NCBI GenBank assembly: GCA_030248225.1
Contig: JASANE010027884.1
Coordinates: 1 to 64,000, forward strand
Reading direction: 5' to 3'
Length of the DNA: 64,000 nt
DNA from: Trileptium ribeirensis
Taxonomy: Eukaryota > Nematoda > Enoplea > Enoplida > Thoracostomopsidae
In this document: in pieces, positions 1 through 11,150 of the stretch
Position numbering within the stretch: the first letter of the stretch is position 1
Layout: each line of letters opens with the position of its first letter
Position numbers and translations under genes: made by a program
Notes under the pieces: generated by a model
Told to the model about the DNA's origin: nothing
What the model saw: the letters and a program-made list of their open reading frames with translations, nothing else
Databases searched by the model: none

Positions 1-1480
1 TATGTTTATTTACTTCCTAATTTCCTGTATCCCAATATTTACTTGGAATCAAAAAACGTAAAATGGCTAAAATCCCTTCCTCCTTTTGTTCTTCTAATTC
101 GCTAATGGCAATGTGTAACATGAATACTGACTTCAGTATAAAGCGAACAATTCAAGCGACATGGCTGGTGTGTATACATTAGGGTTTAGTTTGGTCAACT
201 TAAAGGTGTCGCCAAAAAAATATTATACCAGATTCTACTGAATAAATAAAACTCAAAGTGGGCTAAAATCACCTTTTTCCTGTTCATTTTGTTCTTCTTA
301 CTTAAATTCGTCACTAATGTAGCAAAATGTCGTGCACTAATATGCTGAAGCTCAGATTGAAGACGAACAATTAAGACGTAACATCTGGCTAATACATATT
401 ACGTTCCTCAGGGTTTAGTTTGGTCGACTAAAGGTTTCGCCAATATATTATACCAGGATACTTCTAAATCAAAAATTCGAAATGGGCAAAAATACCTTTT
501 TCTTGTTCATTTTGTTCTTCTTACTTAAATTTGTCACTAATGTAGCAAAATATCGTGCATGATATGGTGAAGCTCAGATTGAAGACGAGCAATTAAGACG
601 ACATCGGCTAATATATATATTACGTTCTTCAGGGTTTAGTTTGGTCAACTAAAGGTGTCGCCAAAATATTATACCAGATACTACGAATCAATAAAAACGA
701 AATGGGCTAAAACACCTTCTTCCTGTTCATTTTTTTCTTCTTACTTAAATTTGTCACTAATGTAGCAAAATGTCGTGCATGATATGCTGAAGCTCAGATT
801 GAAGACGAACAATTAAGACGACATTGGCTAATATATATTACGTTCCTCAGGGTTTAGTTTGGTCAACTAAAGGTTTTGCCAATATATTATACCAGATACT
901 ACTGAATCAAACAAAAAATGGGCTAAAACACCTTCTACCTGTTCATCTTGTTCTTCTTACTTAAATTTGTCACTAATGTAGCAAAATGCGTGCATGATAT
1001 GCTGAAGCTCAGATTGAAGACGAACAATTAAGACGACATTGGCTAATATATATATTACGTTCCTCACGGTTTAGTTTGGTCAACTAAAGGTTTCGCCAAT
1101 ATATTATACCAGATACTACTGAATCAAAAACTCGAAATGGGCTAAAACACCTTCTTCCTGTTCATTTTGTTATTATTACTTAAATTTGTCACTAATGTAG
1201 CAAAATGTCGTGCATGATATGCTGAAGCTAGATTGAAGACGAACAATTAAGATCAACATCGGCTAATATATATTACGTTCCTCAGGGTTTAGTTTGGTCA
1301 ACTAAAGGTGTCGCCAAAATATTATACCAGATACTACTGAATCAAAAACTCGAAATGGGCAAAAACACCTTCTACCTGTTCATTTTGTTCTTCTTGCTTC
1401 AATTTATCACTAATATAGCAAATATCGTGCATGATATGCTGGAGCTCAGATTGAAGACGATCAATTAATACGACATCGGA
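1..1480. repeat. Tandem array, about 219-bp unit, six clear copies plus a degenerate one
   Basis: The motif GGTTTAGTTTGGT recurs near 183, 412, 632, 851, 1068 and 1286, giving spacings of about 217-229 bp. The sequence between hits is strongly conserved, and 1-180 is a more diverged copy. On the minus strand each unit begins CCGATGTCGTC, the same words found inside the coding exon at 1334-1617. The array therefore looks like repeated copies of the end of that exon and its downstream flank. In the copies an extra T and several stops break the reading frame, so they are not coding. Confidence 0.9.
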
Positions 1481-1617
1481 TAACTGTGGCTCAGCACAAA
1501 ACTCCGGGTCTTGTCGATTATACTGATGCCATGGTTCGTTAGTAATAGTATCGCTATCGTATGTACCAGTTGCCGTTGTAGGCCACAATTCGATCACTGA
1601 AGTGCTATTTGGGTCCT
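1334..1617 (-). CDS. Candidate terminal exon of an unrecognised gene
   Basis: Minus-strand open frame that follows a possible acceptor (ATTTAG, phase 0) at 1618-1619 and ends at a TAG stop at 1334. It encodes about 94 residues, starting DPNSTSVIELWPTTATG. The first half is polar and proline/threonine-rich. The second half is charged and probably helical or coiled coil (RLQSELQHIMHD, then KLKQEEQNEQ). I do not recognise the family. No upstream exon was found between 1620 and 3300, though one could lie across the MITEs there. The downstream array repeats its last 45 or so codons with frame-breaking changes, while this copy stays open, which favours it being the parental coding copy. Confidence 0.4.
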
Positions 1618-1713
1618 AAATTTGATCATATGTTTGTTTTATCTAAATTTGTTTTAAGTATAATTTATTAAAAAATATACCGGCACTCGTGTAGAGAAAG
1701 CGACTAGAGTAAA

Positions 1714-1979
1714 GCGTGTTGACACGCTCAAACTTTTTATCAAAATTTGAACGGCTTTTTTGCATTCTTATTAAGGTTTTAGGTGTGAACACTGTTCAAA
1801 CTTTTCAATGATATTCCTCTAGCCAATCATCGACGAGATGTATTACCTGAAAAAGTTTGAACTTAAATTTTGATCTTAAATTTTGAAATATTGCAATTTT
1901 TCTTTACAAATCAACGACAAATTTGGATCAAATTTTGAGCTCAAAATTTGAGCAATAAATTTGGCCGTGTGAACACAGC
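1714..1979 (+). mobile_element. MITE-like element, family A, copy 1
   Basis: About 266 bp with imperfect terminal inverted repeats: GCGTGTTGACACGCTCAAA at the left, and GTGTTCACACGGCCAAA when the right end is read in reverse. Inside, runs such as TCAAAATTTTGAGC and an interior block (AGCCAATCATCGACGAGATG) match a second, inverted copy at 2472-2775. There is no coding capacity. The superfamily is unassigned because no target duplication could be fixed. Confidence 0.7.
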
Positions 1980-2009
1980 TAACTCAACTCAATAATTGAA
2001 GAACAAGCA

Positions 2010-2150
2010 TACCGTTAATAGTCCAAGGCTAAGTCTTAGTCTAAGCCACGCATTTTTTATATGGGTTAGACTAAGCCTAAGACTATAGGTCGAGACTGGG
2101 CTGCCGTCACCCGAACGCCAGCACTAGGGTATTTTTTGTAATCTGAAACT
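2010..2150. repeat. CTAAGCCTAAG-palindrome repeat, relic
   Basis: It contains inverted words (GGCTAAGTCTTAGTCTAAGCC and TTAGACTAAGCCTAAGAC) followed by GGGCTGCCGTCACCCGAACG. The same arrangement, with GGCTGCCGCCTCCCGAAC, fills the inside of the MITE at 16345-16560, so this is probably a diverged relative. Its own terminal repeats are not recognisable. Confidence 0.5.
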
Positions 2151-2471
2151 GGTTTTATATCGGACACTGCGGATTACAGCAGAGGCTGCGTTCATGTGCA
2201 ATACTTCTTGACTGAATTAGCTTAAACACTATATGGTGACAATTATGGCTTTAAATATAGGTAATTTTGGCATTTCGGATATGCGCCAGGTTTGCTTTCC
2301 TATTTTGGCTAAATTTGGGGTCTCGCCTGGCAAGACGGACATTTGCCGAAAAAATGGGACGAAGCCCCTGTTTGTTTTTTTTTTGAAAAAAATATAAAAA
2401 TAGAAAAGGAACAAGAATTATGTTCACTGCAATAATCATAAAAATACATTGGGTATCGTTCCGCACCTTAA

Positions 2472-2775
2472 GGATGTTCACATGCTCAAAATTTTTGCTC
2501 AAATTGTCTGCTCAAAATGTGATCAAATTTTGAGCACAATTTGACCGTGATTTTTAAAGGATAATTACGATGTTTCAAAATTTAAACCCAAACTTTTTCG
2601 GGTAAAGCATCTCGTCGATGGTTGGCTGTAGGAATATCTTTGAAAAGTTAGAACAGTATTCGCGTTCAAAATTACCAAAAATGTAAAAATGATGCTTTTA
2701 AATTTTGATTAACATTTGAGCTCAAATTGTTATTTAAAATTTTAGGAAAACGTTTGACCAGGAGAACACGCCGTG
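2472..2775 (-). mobile_element. MITE-like element, family A, copy 2 (inverted)
   Basis: About 304 bp, the reverse-complement counterpart of 1714-1979. Shared words include AGCCAACCATCGACGAGATG, GATATTCCTACAGCC and GAAAAAGTTTG. The ends carry the same TIR type (GTGTTCTCC and GTTCACATGCTCAAA). Divergence is substantial, so insertion is not recent. Confidence 0.7.
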
Positions 2776-3335
2776 AAGCGGTACATCTTCACATTAATAC
2801 ATAAAATTTTAATTGTTAACAAAAACATAAAGGAGCCAAATATATAATATGACTGACTCTCTGCTTCAACATATCACACTTTATCTAGTTCAGAGAGGGA
2901 GAATCAACGTGGTAATTATATATATATACTTGACGGAATGATGACAATGGTCTCTTTTTAGTGGGCGATGTCCAGAAAAGTTGCTGCCTTTAATGACAGC
3001 GTTAAAATGACTAGGGGACTCTTTTGCTAGGCGCAGAATTGGAAACAAAGCAGTAAATTCAGCGCCGCCCAACCCCGTTACCGATATATCCCAGTCCAGT
3101 CCCGGCTCGGCCCGCACTCCACATCCAACTGGCAATTTATGAAGCAACTTCAAATATTGGTGATCAGAGCTGAGGTTAATATACATATCAATGTAAACGT
3201 TTTCTCAAAATTATTATTAACAGCTGATTTTCTCATAAAACTGGTCATAACGTCAAACAAATTTTGATCGCGCTAACTATGCCTAACGAATTTTATACAA
3301 AATATTTCAAATACTTCCAGGTCAATTAATAGTAT
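2776..3335. other. No supported gene
   Basis: A 98-codon minus-strand open frame at 2890-3186 lies here, but it has no recognisable domain and only chance-like composition. The stretch is otherwise AT-rich with no repeats that I can match elsewhere in the window. Confidence 0.5.
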
Positions 3336-3910
3336 AGTTTCAGGCGTTTTGGCATTAATATGGGTATGATCATGAGAAATGTTAAATGCCATTAAAAATA
3401 TTTACCGGGGATAAGCGAGGTGCACTCTCGATTAAAATGAGTATGATCACGAGAAATTTTAAGTGCCATTAAAATATTTACAGTGGATAAGCGAGGTGCA
3501 CTCTTGATTACAATGAGTATGATCATGAGAAATGTTAAGTGCCATTAAAAAATATTTACCGGGGATAAGCGAGGTGCACTCTCGATTAAAATGAGTATGA
3601 TCACGAGAAATTTTAAGTGCCATTAAAATATTTACAGTGGATAAGCGAGGTGCACTCTTGATTACAATAAGTATGATCATGAGAAATGTTAAGTGCCATT
3701 AAAAAATATTTACCGGGGATAAGCGAGGTGCACTCTCGATTAAAATGAGTATGATCACGAGAAATTTTAAGTGCCATTAAAATATTTACAGTGGATAAGC
3801 GAGGTGCACTCTTGATTACAATGAGTATGATCATGAGAAATGTTAAGTTCCGTTAAAAATATCTACCGGGGATAAGTGATGTGCACTCTCGATTAAAACA
3901 GCAAGATCTC
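3336..3910. repeat. Minisatellite, 76/78-bp monomers in a 154-bp higher-order unit
   Basis: GATAAGCGAGGTGCACTCT occurs near 3410, 3486, 3564, 3640, 3718 and 3794, with a variant at 3871. The spacing alternates 76 and 78 bp. Odd monomers read TTACCGGGGATAAGC with CTCTCGATTAAAATG; even ones read TTACAGTGGATAAGC with CTCTTGATTACAATG. Copies two monomers apart are therefore nearly identical. The short open frames across it are by-products of the repeat. Confidence 0.92.
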
Positions 3911-4165
3911 GGGTTTCACTCGGTATAGCAAATTATTAGAACCAAAACATATAGTGACCGCAATCTTTGATTTAATTGAGTTTTACGGGCTATTACGCTG
4001 TATACGCCACAGCTATTGTAAGTATTTACCGAAGATCGACAAAGTTTACTCTCAATTAAGGTGCAAGAGCTGTGGTTTGACTCGGTTTAGCAAAATGTTA
4101 GAACCAAAACATTCAGTGACCGCAACCTTTCATTGTCTCGAGTATTAACTGCTATTCCGCTGTAT
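3911..4165. repeat. Diverged older duplication flanking the minisatellite
   Basis: Two copies of a block of about 86 bp start near 3919 and 4080 (TTAGAACCAAAACAT, AGTGACCGCAA, then CCGCTGTATA or ACGCTGTATA). The intervening ATTTACCGAAGATCGACAAAG with CTCTCAATTAA resembles the neighbouring monomer, so this looks like a decayed edge of the same array. Confidence 0.65.
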
Positions 4166-4319
4166 AGATTCTACTGTCTATGTATAGAAAATAAGGCAAT
4201 TTCACCAAAAGCGCTAAAAGCATTGAAACTGTAGCCCTAGCAATAAGGCTATTTATTGTGGTCAAGATATTAAGACTATATCAACTCATCGTAATGCGTG
4301 CGCGAGTAAACTTAAGGTG

Positions 4320-4575
4320 ACCCCGCCAACCATCCTATTTTGTATTTTTGCATAAAATTTGTTACGGAACGCGTTTTGATCAATTAAAATCCGGCGTAAA
4401 ACTGTTCGCAAACTGATTGAAATCTGACCATTTTGTGTTCGCCAAAATTCAAGTAAAATTACCTAAATTTTTGAGAACTAAAATTTGTCGATTTGATTGT
4501 GACGTCACTTTTGCATTAAATTTGTTTGCGAACACTGAATAAACCAAATTTAAATGCTAATGCATTAGGGAACAG
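4320..4575 (+). mobile_element. MITE-like element, family C, copy 1
   Basis: A non-coding block whose right part (CACTTTTGCATTAAATTTG, then GCGAACACTGAATAA) is nearly identical to the reverse complement of 62460-62690. Repeated GTTCGC/GCGAAC words towards both sides suggest terminal inverted repeats. The left boundary is uncertain. Confidence 0.6.
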
Positions 4576-4595
4576 AATTTCTGCAAATTGAAATC

Positions 4596-5425
4596 GTTGA
4601 TTGTGTTTAAGTAAGTGCTATATATTTATAACATGTAATAATAATGTAAAGAGACAAACCTTCCTTGATTGTGTTTAAGCAAGTGCTGTATATTTATAAC
4701 ATGTAATAATAATGTAAAGAGACAACCTTCCTTGATTGTGTTTAAGCAAGTGCTATATATTTATAACATGTAATAATAATGTAAAGAGACAACCTTCCTT
4801 GATTGTGTTTAAGCAAGTGCTATATATTTATAACATGTAATAATAATGTAAAGAGACAACCCTTCCTTGATTGTGTTTAAGCAAGTGCTATATATTTATA
4901 ACATGTAATAATAATGTAAAGAGACAACCCTTCCTTGATTGTGTTTAAGCAAGTGCTATATATTTATAACATGTAATAATAATGTAAAGAGACAAACCTT
5001 GCTTGATTGTTTTAAGCAAGTGCTATATATTTATAACATGTAATAATAATGTAAAGAGACAAACCTTCCTTGATTGTGTTTAAGCAAGTGCTATATATTT
5101 ATAACATGTAATAATAATGTAAAGAGACAAACCTTCCTTGATTGTGTTTAAGCAAGTGCTATATATTTATAACATGTAATAATAATGTAAAGAGACAAAC
5201 CTTGCTTGATTGTGTTTAAGCAAGTGCTATATATTTATAACATGTAATAATAATGTAAAGAGACAAACCTTCCTTGATTGTGTTTAAGCAAGTGCTATAT
5301 ATTTATAACATGTAATAATAATGTAAAGAAACAACCCTTCCATGATTGTGTTTAAGCAAGTGCTATATATTTATAACATGTAATAATAATGTAAAGAGAC
5401 ACACCTTCTTTGATTGTGTTTGTCG
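4596..5425. repeat. Minisatellite, 67-68-bp unit, about 12 copies
   Basis: The unit runs from GATTGTGTTTAAGCAAGTG through TTATAACATGTAATAATAATG to AAAGAGACAAACCTTCCTT. Copies differ mainly by one base at the C-run after GAGACAA and by TTCC versus TTGC, so the array is very homogeneous. It ends abruptly near 5425. No coding role is seen. Confidence 0.95.
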
Positions 5426-7727
5426 CACACGTCCCTAAAATCATAGATATAATATATAAAAATAAATTTATAATAGAAATATATATCATATGTGTCCATT
5501 TACCTCATACACCACAATGCAGGAACAACCGCAGCTAAATGTCAATTGCGACATAGGGTTCCAAAAATTTTTCTCATTTTTCGAATTCCGAATTACCCAA
5601 ATTGACACTGACTATGTTGTTTTAGTCGTCAGTAGGGTTTAGGTGGTTCAGCGTTAAACTCTTGGAAAAATGGCGGTGTCATGGAGATAGTGGATATGTT
5701 TTGTAAGGTGTTTTTAGCGGAGCGGAAACCATCATGGCTTTAGGCCATATAGATTCAATGTAGTATATAATCATTTAAGCTGGACATAAATGTATTTTCA
5801 TATCGAGTGTTTTTCATAATGCAGAATAGAATTTGGAACATCAATGCTCATCCATATTCATAATATTCACCCTTAGGTTTAGCCAGCAGATAATTACAAC
5901 CATTTATCATTGCGAATGTGAGTAGCTTTTTTTAAGTTTGTAATTTATTATACAACTGCTGTTGCCAGTTGAAAAACTAAAAAATTTTTCAAATTTTTCT
6001 TTATACTTTAACGGTTATATTGCATGAGCATTCTCTCATCTTGGAGAAAAATTTCCACGTCTGATAAACGTCCTAAAGACTACGTTTCTTTAACTGCATT
6101 TCTTTATTAAATTTTTCTGCAGCAAAAATTGATTATCGTATTTGCCTGGTTAGGACACTAACGTAAAATTTCTTTAAACACCGACCATAAACTCAGAAGC
6201 GGATTAACAGATCGCGCCTTAGATATCGTACCAGTAAAGACATATTTTTCTAATGCCTCCGCTTTCACATGCACTTAGACAAATTTGATAGCAGAAATCT
6301 TGGTATTGTCATAACATTCACGATCAACGTTAATAGCAAGCGTTTGGACGATATACATACTCAGCGGTAATAGAATGTCCGCAGAGTTAATAGCTTACCG
6401 TGGAATGTGTCCTATGTATCGGAATTTCGATACGTTGTGTGTCTCTCTGGAAGTTTCTGAAAAAATGTTGACATATGTACACTATTGATGCAACTGGACC
6501 GTTCCGGGCCGCAATTTTTTAGTTCCCAAACCGCAGCTGTCCGGACCGATCCAGGTATGATTTAGAAAAAAATTAGATAAATGAAGCATAATTTAGCGGT
6601 AACTTTTTTAGCACAGGTTTGTTTTTATAATACACTAATATCAAGCCTAACAACATCGTCTACGTGTGGTTTTCAGCAGCTATATTGAAATATTTATTAC
6701 AGTTTATATTGAAACTACGATTACAGTCTGGCACTTAATACAACAATATTGAACCACCACTGCTGCTTAGAATAAAAACGCCTGTTACTCTGATTGATTA
6801 GTTACAGTGAATTGCTTTGGCATGTATTTACAGACAGGCAGTTGAGATAATGTTTAGTTAACAGTATTTATTTAGTCTAGTTAGTATTATTAATAAAAGC
6901 ATGATTACCATTCAAAACCAAAGATTTGGGACGAAACAACTCGTATTCAGCAGTTTACATGGTGATGACGAAAAAATTCCTATTCTTCCTATCGAAATAG
7001 AGTCATTGTTGACCAAAATATAGTCCTCTCTTTAACTCTGCTGTTACGGAACCATGTTATTAAGACAACAGCGAAATCCGAACAAGGGTGCTCCGCACCG
7101 ATCCACCTTGGACCAAACCGACCTCTGTGAAATGAAATTGCGTCAGTAAGCTACGCACGCTTATATTGCATAGGTTTTTAAAAAATGTATCCAGCGTTTC
7201 CACAAAAATACGAGATTTCCTGTCTAGTTTCATGGTTAACGTTTTAAAATGGTCGTTATCTGAACCTTGAATATACCTGACCCTATCAAGTATGTATGTC
7301 ATACGAAATACGGTGTTGCTGACAACGTACGTAGGAGACAATGTTTTGAAATGTGAAAAATTATAACCGCAAACTAAAAACTATTAGATGAAGAACAAAA
7401 ATTCGTAACACTTTTCTAGCGCGTGACTGACATTTTTCCGTATACAACAGTTTTTTGATACCATTGAAAAGACTATATAGATGCGTGGATAACTAAGCGA
7501 TGACAGATATCGCATATAAAGAACTAACTTCACACCTCCTGTTTTGACTTGTCATTAAAGTGTTAGCATGTGCAAAACGTTACGCTTTTATCCGAATAGT
7601 GTCATAATTACTACCGAAGCATATTGCTAAATAATGATTTTACCTCTCAAATTGTGTAACCAAACAAACTGCAGTAGCAGGCATACAATCTTGTGTTGCA
7701 ACTAAGATAACATTATAGCGTGAATGC
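5426..7727. other. Unannotated AT-rich sequence
   Basis: I see no exon, RNA gene or clear repeat. A 93-codon minus-strand frame at 7060-7341 has no domain. A GC-richer patch near 6495-6555 (GACCGTTCCGGGCCGC) resembles the CGGTTCCGG-rich patch at 35840-35960 but is too short to call. Confidence 0.5.
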
Positions 7728-7760
7728 CAGTGGCGCACCCAAAGGGGGCCCGGGAACCCA
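7728..7760 (+). mobile_element. hAT-type 5' terminal inverted repeat
   Basis: CAGTGGCGCACCCAAAGGGG followed by GGCCCGGG has the CAG(T/G)GGCG start typical of hAT element termini. It lies 188 bp before the first codon of the hAT transposase remnant at 7916, the expected arrangement. A matching 3' end was not found before 15.5 kb. Confidence 0.6.
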
Positions 7761-7915
7761 TCTCTCTTACCTCCTAAACAAATTTTATTTTTACTGTTAT
7801 TTTATGTTTTCTACTTTTACTGTTATTTTTTACTGTCATTTATTTTTTCTGCCATGTTTTATCTTTAGATTCTATTATATGTCTTGCTAGTTTTGTTCAT
7901 GTGGGATAACAGAAA

Positions 7916-8674
7916 ATGACGCGGATTACACATTTTTTCGGCAAAGCTTAGTCAAAAAATGCCAATCAACCAGTCCCAAAAACTTCACGGATAACCAACC
8001 AGAATCCAAATGCAGCTCAGACATCAAATTTGTCTACCTATGAGGGTCCTATTGCCATTTGCAATGCATATACCAAATTACATCGGCAACTTTGCAAGTA
8101 AAGCGCATCTAACTGACGATAATAGGCTAAGAGGACGACAAGAAGTTAAAACATTTGGGAAGCTGCCATTTCATCGATTCAAAAACGCTTTGGGAGATTC
8201 AAAACATTATGCAGAATGTAAATATCATTTGGATGCAACACTAAGTTCTGAGGAGTTTTTACGACATCATCAACCTGACAAATATGTCGTCAATATTCAT
8301 TGACAAACATCGCGCTGCAACAGTTGCAGCTAATCCTGAGCATCTGCCTCATGTTGTTTCATGACTTTTGTTCTGTGGTCGGTAAGAACTTTCATTACGG
8401 GATCATCGTGATTTCGGCCCATTAGACCTTACGAAGCCACCGGCTACAAATGACAAAAATTTTCGGACAGTATTACGTCTGACCATGACAGCGTCTAGCG
8501 ACACTGAAAAAGCAAATTTTTCGTCACTACCGAAAAATGCGACTTACATCTGCTGGAACATCCAAAATCAGATCATCGAAGTGATTGCAGTAATAATCCA
8601 ACAGCAGATTGTTTGCGATGTAGAGGACGCACAATTTTTTGCTGTTCTTGTTGATGCGTCTTTATTTGTGTGCA
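7916..8674 (+). pseudogene. hAT transposase (TTF-finger/DUF4371 type), 5' part, broken
   Basis: The ATG at 7916 begins MTRITHFFGKA and then meets a stop. Fragments in shifted frames follow. 8161-8300 gives FKNALGDSKHYAECKYHLDA, the C/H end of the TTF-type zinc finger that precedes hAT transposases. 8350-8420 gives LLFCGR and LRDHRDFG. 8480-8674 gives NATYICWNIQNQIIEVI and FFAVLVDAS, the start of the RNase H-like catalytic core. Order and spacing match ZMYM1-like/DUF4371 transposases. Several stops and frameshifts make it non-functional. The reading stops at 8674, where the palindromic element begins, and resumes at about 12815. Confidence 0.85.
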
Positions 8675-10334
8675 GAGACTGCACACTGTAGCCAGTATGG
8701 CCTTTACTAATATACGCAAATCAATTCGGGTGCAAAGGTAATGACGATTGCACTATGCATGCAATGATTATGTCGACCACTGTCGTAAGTGCAGATGTAG
8801 CAACTATTGCACGCGGTTATGCAAGCGTGGTGTACATTGCACTGCCATCGTGCATCTAAAAAATTTTATGCACCCGCGGGTGCATATGATGTATCGAATT
8901 ACATACGCGAGTGCAATGGTTTTGATCATTGTTCGTGCGGTGATCGCTACAGTTGCAAACATTAAAGCAGCAATGTGAAGATAAAGTTTAAGAAAACTCT
9001 GCATACATTATAATACTTAAATCGTTGTCACGACTTAGGTATGTGGCTTTACTCACATGAAATTACACGAAAGTAATATCTTTACAACTATGAATACAAG
9101 TAGTGCAATAATAATGTTTAGTGCAAACGTTGTTCGTTAATCCGTTTCATGTTATAGAATAATTGGAAATTAGGTGTCTGAATTAATACTACAAATAGCA
9201 TGTTTCAGGTTGGAAAATACAGCTATGATTTGCCAGGTATACAAGATGAACAATTTATGTATCATTACATTTTTCTTATATTTTACGAATGCAGACATTG
9301 TTTTTATTCTTCCGGAAATCATTGACTTTTAATCAAAATAACCACAATTATTTTCGTAGAAAAATGTCGAAAAATAAATTGTTCAATAGTCTAGTTTGAT
9401 TATTGTGGACACACTCAGTCAACACTTTAACAGCAACAGCCAAATACGGCTATACAAATTGCAATAATATTCGCACGTAAATGGCGAAATCAAATTGTTG
9501 CAGTATCTGTCTATTGTGCATCATCTCTCATGTTTGTGCGACATTGCATTATAAAATGTCTTTGGGACAAGAACAAATACCATTTAATAATCGAATAAAA
9601 CGAAGAGCTGCGGCTGTAGTTATCAAACAACGCCTCAAACTGCCAGACTCGAGAGAGTTCTAAGGAGAGCGACCGAGCCGTGCCGCCTTTTCCCGCTCAC
9701 TGCCATCCAGTTTTGCTTCGTACCCTTCCCCGAATTTGCAGCCGCAAAAATAATTTTTTCAACTTGCAAATCACCACAGCAACCTATTGAGTCGACTGCC
9801 CAAAAATCGCCCCCTTAGCTATAATTTTGTGGGGACTGTTCCAATCTGACATTTTGTGACAAAATAAACATCAAACATTTAATGGCTGTGCTTACCGCTA
9901 GCTTCAACTGTTTATGAGTGAGAAAATAACTCTGCGGTACTGCTTATGTCGCCTTTCCTAAAAGTTATTTTCGGTATTATAACTTCGTGAAAGCTGTCGC
10001 TCTATAGTTCTGCCAAATTTACGTTTCCAATGTTCTGAATGTTTTATAAATATGCTAATGTTAAAATATTGAAAACCCATAATAAAAACAACCAGCATAG
10101 GTAAATTGATAGAAATATCTGCATATAACAGCGAAATTATGAAATAGAAATAACTCAGTTTAATTCACTAATATACTTTAACTTAATACTTAATGAAACT
10201 TAAAAATATTTCAACAATTAAATAACAAAATAATTCAATGGGTTTTGGGTCGACGAACCCGGTTTCCAGAAAAATAGTTTGTCTTCAGTTTTTGGTTATG
10301 TATTGCCTGCAGGCATCAGGAATGCGCTATATTA
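8672..10334 (+). repeat. Left arm of the large inverted repeat
   Basis: It pairs with 11151-12808 in reverse orientation. The outer 300 bp is packed with GTGCAAT/ATTGCAC words (for example near 8739, 8748, 8755, 8805, 8835 and 8912), which could be binding sites for a mobilising protein. The middle carries a GC-richer patch at 9660-9800 matched by 11640-11830 in the other arm. Confidence 0.85.
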
Positions 10335-11150
10335 TTCGGTAAATTGGGTTCGTTGACGTTAAATACCTTAAAACCCCCAGAAAGATATTGTACAGTAATG
10401 TGGATTCTAGATGTCCATATTATCATATTCAACTTACCGAGAAACCTGTAAAGATCGTCCTAAATCGCCTGAAACAATATCTAATCAAACAACTAAAGAC
10501 ATACTATATTCAGAAAATCGATATTGCTTACCCTAAACACCACTGAACCCCGCTGGATAGCTATGAACTATTTATGCCGACTGACTACATTTTAGAAAAC
10601 AAGTTTGTCGACTATAACACAATGATAACAATGAATTATGAAACATTCGTGGTGATTTCTATATAACAAAAATGACATACTCAGTTTCTAAAAACCTAAA
10701 TAGACATTTCTTGATACCCTGCACGCAAAGGGTAACCAAACAACTGATTTCAAACTATATTTTGAACGTCGGATTCGTTGAACTTAATCACACTGAAAAG
10801 CACTAAACTGACTTTTCAAGGAAAAATGCTATACTTTGTTGTATTTGCTATTATAAAGGTTTTGGCAGACGCTTCTAACGACAAAGTGATGGACTTAGAT
10901 GTACTTCGACCGAAGTAGGCGTTTAGATATATTTCTGTAATTTCGGGGACCTTCCTCCTCTTGAACCATGCCAGATTTATTGGTTATTAATTTAATACTA
11001 TAATTTGTTGCATCATTGATTATAAAGGTTGTCGAGTTTGCTAAGAACGAATTAGGTGACTCATTCAAACGTACGGGTGACTATAAAATTCACGCACTTG
11101 CAATTGTACCATTCGATGAGCACTCGTGGGTTAGCCTATTTTCTACTATA

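Noticed and set aside
3459..3834. Two nearly identical 73-codon minus-strand open frames
   Set aside because: They are copies of the 154-bp higher-order minisatellite unit, not duplicated genes.
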